The position numbers and the translations under genes are program-made. Positions 6,299 to 12,630 of a stretch of 22,933 nucleotides of DNA are shown in pieces. This DNA comes from a virus: IMG/VR virus record IMGVR_UViG_3300033153_014275, positions 1-22,933 of that record; one strand, 5' to 3'. The notes beneath the pieces were generated by a model, which searched no databases, was not told the origin of the DNA, and worked only from the letters and a program-made list of their open reading frames with translations. Position 1 is the first letter of the stretch; every line of letters begins with the position of its first letter.

Positions 6299-7855
6299 AT
6301 GGTAGACAAAGATAAACTTATTAAATTTGATAAGATGTTGGATGATTTTCTTAAAAAGATTGGCCGGAGAGAAAGAATAGCCAATAAATATGATAAGCTT
6401 TTTAAGGAAAATTATGCTTACTTTAGGCCTAAGGTAAATAGTTGGCTAAAGCAGACTAATAAACAGATTATTAAAGATCTTAATAAAAAATTTATTAAAA
6501 AGAAGGCTACCGCTACCCAGTTAGTAGCTAACCTGACTGATTGGGAAGAAATAGAGGATAACGGTAGAAAGATATTTAAACCGGCAGTAATTAATATTAT
6601 AGCTAAATCTGGGGATAAAGCTTTAGAGATAGCTGGGGTCGAGGCCTCTTTCGATGTTTTAAGAGTCGAAAGTGTGGCTATTACCGAGAAAATCTGCTCC
6701 AAACTGGTCCGGGAGGTCACTGATGAAACTAAGAAGGCCATCTCTAATATTATTAAAGTGGGGATTAAAGAAGGTAAAAGTATGGGGCAGGTAGCTAAAG
6801 AGATCAGGCCTCTGGTGGGTTTAACTACTAAGCAAACTATGGCGGTAGTTCATTATAATGAGTGGTTAATCGAGAATAGGCCGGAGCGGTCCCTTAAAGA
6901 GATTAATCAAAGTGTTGAGGCCTATGCGAGAAGGATGCACCGTAGAAGGGCGGATACTATCGCTCGAACTGAAACTGCTAGGGCTCAGTGTGAGGGTTCT
7001 CTATTGGGTTACGGACAGGGTGATATTCGGGAAGTAGATCGGGTAGAGATATTAGATAAGAAAACTTGTGCCGAGTGTGAGGCTGCCGATGGTAGAACCT
7101 ATACTCTTAAAGAGGCTGAGGGCGTTTTGCCTGCTCACCCTGATTGCCGGGGATGCTGGGCTCCGGTGGTGGGTAAAGTTAAACCTAAACCTAAAAAGCC
7201 GGCGGTTGAGATCCCGGGTTTTGTACCTGCTAAGACTATGGCGGAAGCTGAAAAATATGCTGAAAGAGATTTAATTAAATCTGGTGGGCATATATCCGGC
7301 GCTAACTTTGGTAAGATGAGCCTAGATAATGCCAATATGGTTAATAATCGATTAACTGATTTAATAAATGATTATAAAATTAAACCTAATTTCATCGGTA
7401 GCTCTCAGGCTATAAGAAGGGCGGTCAAAAGAACATATCCGTGGCTAAAATTTAAACGGGCTGGTGGCCGGATGTTTGCCGAAACTATGCATCTACCAAA
7501 TAATGAAATAGCTATAGCTTTTAATGAGAAATATTTTTCAAAGAGAGGTACTTCTTTATTAAAACGAGAATTAGAAAATTGTTTTGCGAGTGGCTGGCAT
7601 AAATTAAAAAATGTAGAACATATAGTCGACCATGAATATGGCCATGCTTTAGATATAGCTAAAAAGTTATCCTTAAAATCTGAATTTGTAGGACATTATA
7701 CTTTCTTAAAGGATAGGTCCCTGGTAAAAATGGCGATAAGTGGATATGCCGATGCTGACGGGTTAAGAGAAAGCTGGGCCGAGATATTCGCTCTTTATAG
7801 GGCGGATAAATTGCCACCCTTGAGAAAAAAATTAGTTGAGGAGTTGTTAAAATGA
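6299..7855 (+). CDS. MuF/SPP1 gp7-type minor head protein with C-terminal HExxH domain
   Basis: Residues about 1-290 fit the phage head-morphogenesis family: helical N-terminus, ADTIARTETARAQCEG (218-233), then CAEC (257-260), ADGRTY and HPDCRGC (280-286), the typical Cys/His cluster. These proteins sit on the inner head side near the portal. A proline/lysine linker, KVKPKPKKPAVEIPGF, leads to a second domain of about 200 residues. It contains HIVDHEYGHALD (HExxH at 445-449) and, about 40 residues on, ESWAEIFALY (491-500). That layout is the zinc-binding site of gluzincin-like metallopeptidases. MuF proteins often carry toxin or effector C-termini, so this could be an ejected protease or a maturation factor. 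The linker and a slightly more AT-rich 3' end suggest domain acquisition. The peptidase assignment rests on the motif only. Confidence 0.82.
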   Translation: MVDKDKLIKFDKMLDDFLKKIGRRERIANKYDKLFKENYAYFRPKVNSWLKQTNKQIIKDLNKKFIKKKATATQLVANLTDWEEIEDNGRKIFKPAVINIIAKSGDKALEIAGVEASFDVLRVESVAITEKICSKLVREVTDETKKAISNIIKVGIKEGKSMGQVAKEIRPLVGLTTKQTMAVVHYNEWLIENRPERSLKEINQSVEAYARRMHRRRADTIARTETARAQCEGSLLGYGQGDIREVDRVEILDKKTCAECEAADGRTYTLKEAEGVLPAHPDCRGCWAPVVGKVKPKPKKPAVEIPGFVPAKTMAEAEKYAERDLIKSGGHISGANFGKMSLDNANMVNNRLTDLINDYKIKPNFIGSSQAIRRAVKRTYPWLKFKRAGGRMFAETMHLPNNEIAIAFNEKYFSKRGTSLLKRELENCFASGWHKLKNVEHIVDHEYGHALDIAKKLSLKSEFVGHYTFLKDRSLVKMAISGYADADGLRESWAEIFALYRADKLPPLRKKLVEELLK

Positions 7856-8031
7856 ACGTTATAGTTTGCGCAAAATGTATTCACTTTATTAAATCCGAAA
7901 AGAAATTTAATAAGTGTAAAGCGTTCCCCGAACCACCCGGGATTCCCTGGGAGATTGTATCTGGGGAAAATGATCATAGTAAAAAGATAAAAGGCCAAAC
8001 GGGTGACTATGTATTTAAAGAGAAAAAATGA
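7852..8031 (+). CDS. Small Cys-containing phage protein, 59 aa
   Basis: Starts in the ATGA overlap with the previous stop. The product has CAKC (Cys6-Ala-Lys-Cys9), Cys22 in NKCKAFP, then GIPWEIVSGENDHSKK and a C-terminal GDYVF. This pattern, C-x2-C, CxAFP, GIP-x-EI and then H and GD, is one I associate with a small protein often found next to head-morphogenesis genes in Firmicutes-type phages, probably metal-binding. Its function is unknown. It is 17 bases before the large fusion gene and clearly coupled to the MuF gene. Confidence 0.75.
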   Translation: MNVIVCAKCIHFIKSEKKFNKCKAFPEPPGIPWEIVSGENDHSKKIKGQTGDYVFKEKK

Positions 8032-8048
8032 AAAGCTGGTGATGCTTT

Positions 8049-11000
8049 ATGAAAATTGAAGAAATAAATATTAAAAATTTATCTAAAGCTCCAAATAAGG
8101 AATTGTATAGCCTTCATTTAAGATTTATTCAGTTATGGAATAAAAATTTTGCCGGTAACCGAAAAATTGAAGTGGGTAGCCTGGAGCGAATTAGTTTTTT
8201 AGATAAATATAAACTGCTCATAAGGGAAATGGATAAACGGAAACTTACCCATAGCACCCAGAATATCGATCTGGCTCTATTTAAAAAAAGTATTTATAAT
8301 TTGGATGCCTCTACTCTAGGCGATATGGTAATCATAGCTGATTATATCTCTATCGGAGGTAGCTTTGTAAAATCCCCAAAAGAAGCAAATGATCTGGATT
8401 TAATTGTAAGAGATGATAAGAGTAATCGAGATGAGGGAATGGAATTAAAACTATCCCGATTAATGCAGAAGCAGATTAAGAAGGATTGCCATTTTGTCTA
8501 CAATAAGACTGGAGCTCATTCGACCTATATTCCCTTATTCGATTTAGTTATTAGGGGTAAAAATGAGATTAAGAGAGTTGAGGTAAAAGAAGATTATGGT
8601 AAGTCGAGCGATATAGAATTATTAAAAAGTATAGAGGAATATTATGAGGGACTGGATAAATGGAAGCAGGATTTTATTTATGATTTTGCCGAAATGGCTA
8701 AAAATTTGGAAGGTAAAACTATATTGGATCTAGGTTGCGGTACTGGCCGGGTAATGCATGCTTTGATAAACTCTGATTATTATAATTACCAAGTAGAGGG
8801 AGTAGATAATAATGATATAGCCCTGGCTATGTGTAAAAAGAAAGGTCTGACTGTTAAAAAAGTTGACCTGGAAAAAGGTAAGCTACCTTACGAGGATAAT
8901 CAATTTTGTAATGTTATTGGCCTTCATATACTGGAGCACTTAAAGAATCCCAGTAAAATTGTTAAGGAAGCTATCCGGGTGGCCGAAAAAAAAGTTATAT
9001 TTATTAGCCCCCTGGGTAAGAGGCTCGATCCTTCACACAAACATACATTTATTAAGATAGAAGATTTTAAGACACTATTCGATAAAAATGCCGAAGTTAA
9101 AATGGTAGATCATGGAGATAATACTGCTATAGCAATTATTAAGGTGGCCAAAATTAAAAAAGCCGATAACCTTAAACCTTTCGGAACTTTTATCCCACCT
9201 AAACCCACTATGGCCAATATTACCGAGGCCTTTACCTATTCCCAGATCGAGGATTGGGCCAAAGATAGGTTTCCCTTAGACGTGGAGGAAAAGCTTAATT
9301 CGTTCAGATGTATAGCGGAAAAGCTGGGGGATAAGTTAAGGCTGAAAACCGAGGGCGATAAGGATAGGACTAAGCAATTACCGGAATTAGTAGAGATTTT
9401 AGAAAAGGTTCCTAATGATTTTATACTTGATTTTGGGCTGGGAATTGAGCGAGATGGTAAGGCTTTACCCCGGATTAAGCTGATGACCTTAATGAGCGAT
9501 AAACCGGTATTGGGGGAAAAGGATATTTTAAAAGCTACTATATTCGATTTGCCTTACTGGAAAGAAGATTTACACAATAAACCACTAAAAGAAAGAAGAA
9601 ATTTATTAGAGAAGTTTTACAATAAGTATTTAAAGGGTGATCCCCATTTTGCTTTAACTAACTTTATAATCGTTAAAAATAGTAAAGAGTTGGAAGCCCA
9701 GTTTAAAAAATTATCTAAGCTGCCTCAAAGCGAAGGTATAATGATTAAGGACTTAAATAGTATCTGGGATACTGACGGGCGTATTACGGGCTGGGCTAAG
9801 ATAAAGATAGAGGCCGAGATAAAGGTAATAGCTGTTAAGAAAATGCCTAATAAGGCCGGCGGTTATAACTATTATTGTGGGTTGCTGCCTGGGGATAGCA
9901 AGTTTACTAACCTGATAGAGTTTCAGGGGAAAAAGTACATTGATTTGGGTAAGACCTTTAATACTAAATTGAACGCTAATGTCGGAGATATACTGACCGT
10001 GGGGGTTGAGGAGATTATTCCTTCTGATGATAAACTACAATGGCTAGGTCCCCGGGTGATCGATATTGATAAGGATAGAAAAGAACCCTATTTTGCCAAT
10101 CAGGTAATCGGTATAGCTGAGCGGGCTAATATATTACAGAAATCACAGCATAAACGTACCGAATGTATGATGTGTAGTAAATCACCTGAATATGAGGTAC
10201 TCTGGGCGGAAGGCATGGCTCACGCTTGGTTCTGTAAAAAGCATTTTAAGGAATGGCTAAGCTCAGATTGTAAAGAACATAGCGGAGGATTTTCTGATGT
10301 TGATTACGTAAAGGAAATTAAAGATGGTGTGGCTTCTAAAAAGTTTGGTGATAATCCGAATCCTAATATAATAGAAAAGTTAAAAGAGGAATTTGGTAAA
10401 GCGGAAGAAGGCAATATCGATTATAAGGTCGGGGATACCGGTAAGGGGGTCCTGCAGCTCCATATCATGGGGATAGAAGAAGAAAAGATCGAGACATTAA
10501 AGAAGGTATCTGCAGAAGCGGTAAGGTCAAGATACAATCCTACTAAATTAAAGATGTTATTAAAAGGTGCTATTAGCGAGCAGGGGGCTCATATTGATCT
10601 TAGGATGGTTCGGAAAGGCGATAAGTATTTCGAGGGTGGAGAGATAATGATAGGGAATCTTACCGGCCTTGATAAACTAAAGAAATTAGAAACTGGGGGT
10701 AAGTTAAGGTTTGGCTGGAAGGTCCCTCGAAAGGAAGAACCTGAAGCCGAGACCATTAGAGGTCCTGTTTCCTGGATGAAAGTTGGTAAGAATAAAATCG
10801 AAATATTCCCACCCGGAGAGGTGGGGGCTACTACTAATAAATATGGGGCTATGCTGATATTAGATGATTTTGACTTCGAGGCTATCGAACCTCAGGACGA
10901 TCACGCTAAAAAATTTAAGTTTACCGGTAATAAATTAATACCGGAAGGAATCTACCTTATGGCATTCGTACCGGTAACAGCAGCTGGGGAAAAGGGACCT

Positions 11001-11426
11001 CGAGTCTGGATGGTAAGTAAATTAAAAGAAGTGGAAAAAAGATTTAGGTTTAAATTCTTAAAAGTAAGTAAACCGGAATATATTGTTGGAGGGATTGTTT
11101 ATCCGGCTGATGAAGTAGACAGTCAGGGGCAGAAAGCAAACTCTAAGGAAATTTGGGAAGCTTTGAAGAAATTTATGATTAAGTATTTCCAGAATACCAG
11201 AAAGATAAATATAATGCATAAAGGATTTTCCCGTAATATACCTATTGTAGAAATTTTTCAATGTGAAGAGAATACTCATAAGGGTGGATTGGATAAAGAC
11301 CATCTGATTAAAAAGGGCGATTGGTATATGTCTATATATTTGGGTTATGAGAAAGAAATCTGGAAAGACGTTATATCCGGTAAGTTAACCGGTTTTTCTA
11401 TGGAGGGCAGAGCTAATATTACCTAA
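8049..11426 (+). CDS. Multi-enzyme fusion ending in an XkdF-type prohead protease, 1125 aa
   Basis: One uninterrupted frame with six recognisable parts. (1) Residues ~92-180: nucleotidyltransferase fold, with GGSF (103-106), NDLDL (114-118) and a possible third acid in PLFDLVI (Asp165). (2) ~215-365: class I SAM methyltransferase, with LDLGCGTG (226-233), GVDNND and ILEHL. (3) ~395-675: ATP-dependent DNA-ligase-like core, with KLNSFR (415-420) where KxDGxR is expected, ILDFG (459-463) in place of motif III, IFDLPY, EGIMIK (562-567) and GWAKIK (581-586). (4) ~702-735: CMMC ... CKKH, a possible zinc site. (5) ~798-995: LigD phosphoesterase-like, with HIDLRM (848-853), GWKVPR and an IFPPGEVGATTNKYG turn. 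(6) ~1005-1125: Peptidase_S78_2/XkdF, with VGGIVYPADEVDSQG, His1057 and TGFSMEG (Ser1117). XkdF-type proteases process the procapsid and are normally a few hundred residues at most. The order before scaffold and capsid supports the protease call. The role of the enzyme arm is unknown. Confidence 0.85.
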   Translation: MKIEEINIKNLSKAPNKELYSLHLRFIQLWNKNFAGNRKIEVGSLERISFLDKYKLLIREMDKRKLTHSTQNIDLALFKKSIYNLDASTLGDMVIIADYISIGGSFVKSPKEANDLDLIVRDDKSNRDEGMELKLSRLMQKQIKKDCHFVYNKTGAHSTYIPLFDLVIRGKNEIKRVEVKEDYGKSSDIELLKSIEEYYEGLDKWKQDFIYDFAEMAKNLEGKTILDLGCGTGRVMHALINSDYYNYQVEGVDNNDIALAMCKKKGLTVKKVDLEKGKLPYEDNQFCNVIGLHILEHLKNPSKIVKEAIRVAEKKVIFISPLGKRLDPSHKHTFIKIEDFKTLFDKNAEVKMVDHGDNTAIAIIKVAKIKKADNLKPFGTFIPPKPTMANITEAFTYSQIEDWAKDRFPLDVEEKLNSFRCIAEKLGDKLRLKTEGDKDRTKQLPELVEILEKVPNDFILDFGLGIERDGKALPRIKLMTLMSDKPVLGEKDILKATIFDLPYWKEDLHNKPLKERRNLLEKFYNKYLKGDPHFALTNFIIVKNSKELEAQFKKLSKLPQSEGIMIKDLNSIWDTDGRITGWAKIKIEAEIKVIAVKKMPNKAGGYNYYCGLLPGDSKFTNLIEFQGKKYIDLGKTFNTKLNANVGDILTVGVEEIIPSDDKLQWLGPRVIDIDKDRKEPYFANQVIGIAERANILQKSQHKRTECMMCSKSPEYEVLWAEGMAHAWFCKKHFKEWLSSDCKEHSGGFSDVDYVKEIKDGVASKKFGDNPNPNIIEKLKEEFGKAEEGNIDYKVGDTGKGVLQLHIMGIEEEKIETLKKVSAEAVRSRYNPTKLKMLLKGAISEQGAHIDLRMVRKGDKYFEGGEIMIGNLTGLDKLKKLETGGKLRFGWKVPRKEEPEAETIRGPVSWMKVGKNKIEIFPPGEVGATTNKYGAMLILDDFDFEAIEPQDDHAKKFKFTGNKLIPEGIYLMAFVPVTAAGEKGPRVWMVSKLKEVEKRFRFKFLKVSKPEYIVGGIVYPADEVDSQGQKANSKEIWEALKKFMIKYFQNTRKINIMHKGFSRNIPIVEIFQCEENTHKGGLDKDHLIKKGDWYMSIYLGYEKEIWKDVISGKLTGFSMEGRANIT

Positions 11427-11433
11427 TATTACC
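11414..11433 (+). repeat. Tandem 10-base repeat at the stop codon
   Basis: TAATATTACC occurs twice back to back, and the second copy begins with the TAA that ends the fusion gene; a partial third copy (TAA) follows. The last residues NIT are encoded by the first copy. Deleting one copy would keep the stop. It looks like a replication-slippage duplication. Confidence 0.6.
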
Positions 11434-11445
11434 TAACTGTTTAAT

Positions 11446-11474
11446 TTGACAATAATTAATTTTTTTGCTATAAT
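11446..11474 (+). promoter_or_regulatory. Consensus sigma-70/sigma-A promoter before scaffold and capsid
   Basis: TTGACA (11446-11451) and TATAAT (11469-11474) both match consensus at all six positions with the ideal 17-base spacer, which is rich in A and T. The predicted transcript start is near 11481. No other promoter this good was noticed in the window. It sits exactly where extra scaffold and capsid mRNA would be needed. Confidence 0.88.
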
Positions 11475-11480
11475 CTAAAA

Positions 11481-11607
11481 AATTAAATATAGCAACGCAA
11501 GTTTGAAGTTAGATCCTTAATGGGATGCTAAGCTAATCAAGATTGCAAAATCTTGTGGTTTGGTATCCCATTTTTTTTGTTTATAGATACCAAACCGAAG
11601 AAGGAAG
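11481..11607 (+). ncRNA. Structured leader RNA with competing hairpins, or a short terminated RNA
   Basis: From the predicted start to the scaffold start there are about 127 untranslated bases with nested structure. CAAGATT (11538-11544) pairs with AATCTTG (11549-11555) across a GCAA tetraloop, inside AATGGGAT (11519-11526) paired with ATCCCATT (11565-11572), followed by a T run. A second hairpin pairs GGTTTGGTATC (11557-11567) with GATACCAAACC (11586-11596), a perfect 11-base match. It shares 11565-11567 with the terminator stem, so the two cannot fully coexist. The second stem ends just before the GAAGAAGGAAGG ribosome site. This fits an attenuator or riboregulator, or a roughly 95-base RNA plus readthrough. 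No known riboswitch class is recognised. Confidence 0.6.
11519..11578 (+). terminator. Intrinsic terminator inside the capsid-operon leader
   Basis: An 8-base-pair stem (11519-11526 with 11565-11572) encloses a 7-base-pair GCAA-capped hairpin and is followed by eight T (11571-11578). Directly after a consensus promoter this should stop much of the transcription unless the competing downstream hairpin forms first. It could equally end readthrough from the upstream operon. Confidence 0.65.
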
Positions 11608-12573
11608 GTGGCTAAAATTAAAACGCAAGAATTACAAAATATTGATGTGGAAAAAATTGCTTTGGTTGACCTCCCGGCTATCCGAAGAAAATTCTTGATC
11701 GAGAAGCAAGATAAAAAAATAAATATCTCGATAGAAAGCGATACTACTATTAAGGGTACAAAAATTATTGTGAATGGAGAGGAGATTAAAAACTTACAGG
11801 ACTTCCATTTTTCCTTTTATAAACCCCGGGGAGGGGAAGCTTCTAGTATGAGCCCGGTTTCCTGCTCTTATTCAAAGATTACCGAAACCGAAGACGGTTT
11901 CAAACATAGTGATACTTTCTTTCTATCAAAATCCGAGATGGAGGTGAATAAGATGGATATGAATAAGGAATTAAAAAAATTATTAGATTCCTACTTTGAT
12001 GAGGAAGTTAGCTTCGATCCCGAGGAATTCGAGTTTGAGAAGGCTAAGCTTTCTGATAAAGCTTTAAACGCTCTAAAGGGGGCGTTAAATTTGGTTAATA
12101 AGTATAAAGCGGATTTTCCGGATGATCTCAAAAAAGCGGTCGGAGTGTTGGCTAAATATGCTTCTTATGGTTATGGCTACCCGGCTAAAAAAAGTGATGA
12201 TGACAAGAATAAAGATATAAATAAGTCCGGGAGAACGCTTTCCAAGGATACGGTTACAAAAATCAAAAGTGTAATTAAAGCTCTTAATGAACTTTTGCCC
12301 GAGGAAGACAGAGAAAAACTTAAAAAATCTGTCGTTGATGATGACGGAAAAGATGCCGATAAGGAGTTTAAAGAAGCTCTGGATGAGGTAACCGGTATCG
12401 CTAAAAAGTTGGAAAAGAGATTGAGCGAGAAAGATGAGACTATCGAAAAATTGAATAAAAGGCTTGAGACTGTAGAAAAAGAAAAGGGGATTAAAAAATC
12501 TATTGATGGCCAGGATGACGATGATGATGGCAGCGATAAATCCAAAAAGAAATGGGGTTCTTTTAATCTCTAA
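11608..12573 (+). CDS. Probable scaffolding protein (XkdF-associated), 321 aa
   Basis: Located between protease and major capsid genes, the scaffold position. The N-terminus has IEKIALVD-type sequence: VEKIALVDLPAIRRKFLIEK (15-34 region), a segment I know from proteins following or forming the tail of XkdF proteases. Residues 35-110 look beta-rich. From about 116 on the protein is highly charged and helical, with a coiled coil around 251-293 (EFKEALDEVTGIAKKLEKRL) and an acidic then basic end (GQDDDDDGSDKSKKK). Such composition is typical of scaffolds that fill the procapsid and are later cleaved. The start is GTG 11608; an ATT at 11617, 5 bases after AGGTGG, is an unusual alternative. A strong internal start exists at 11953. 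Confidence 0.72.
   Translation: MAKIKTQELQNIDVEKIALVDLPAIRRKFLIEKQDKKINISIESDTTIKGTKIIVNGEEIKNLQDFHFSFYKPRGGEASSMSPVSCSYSKITETEDGFKHSDTFFLSKSEMEVNKMDMNKELKKLLDSYFDEEVSFDPEEFEFEKAKLSDKALNALKGALNLVNKYKADFPDDLKKAVGVLAKYASYGYGYPAKKSDDDKNKDINKSGRTLSKDTVTKIKSVIKALNELLPEEDREKLKKSVVDDDGKDADKEFKEALDEVTGIAKKLEKRLSEKDETIEKLNKRLETVEKEKGIKKSIDGQDDDDDGSDKSKKKWGSFNL
11953..12573 (+). CDS. Nested in-frame short form of the scaffold, 206 aa
   Basis: Inside the scaffold gene, GGAGGTG (11940-11946) stands 6 bases before an in-frame ATG at 11953. That is a better ribosome site than the one for the full-length start. The product would begin MDMNKELKKLLDSYF and contain only the charged, coiled-coil part, lacking the N-terminal beta-rich domain. 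In phage lambda the scaffold Nu3 is likewise an in-frame internal product of the protease gene C. Both long and short forms are probably made. This is inference from the start signals, without expression data. Confidence 0.55.
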   Translation: MDMNKELKKLLDSYFDEEVSFDPEEFEFEKAKLSDKALNALKGALNLVNKYKADFPDDLKKAVGVLAKYASYGYGYPAKKSDDDKNKDINKSGRTLSKDTVTKIKSVIKALNELLPEEDREKLKKSVVDDDGKDADKEFKEALDEVTGIAKKLEKRLSEKDETIEKLNKRLETVEKEKGIKKSIDGQDDDDDGSDKSKKKWGSFNL

Positions 12574-12630
12574 TATTTTGTTTAACTTAAAATTATAACT
12601 AATGATTATCGATTGTGAGGTGAAAAATAA

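Noticed and set aside
11414-11433. Tandem repeat as evidence that protease and scaffold were once one gene split by slippage
   Set aside because: Removing one 10-base copy still leaves a stop, and about 180 bases with a promoter and terminator separate the genes.
12177-12545. Minus-strand Ser/Leu/Phe-rich frame opposite the scaffold
   Set aside because: It is the reverse complement of the Asp/Lys-rich scaffold codons and has no independent support.
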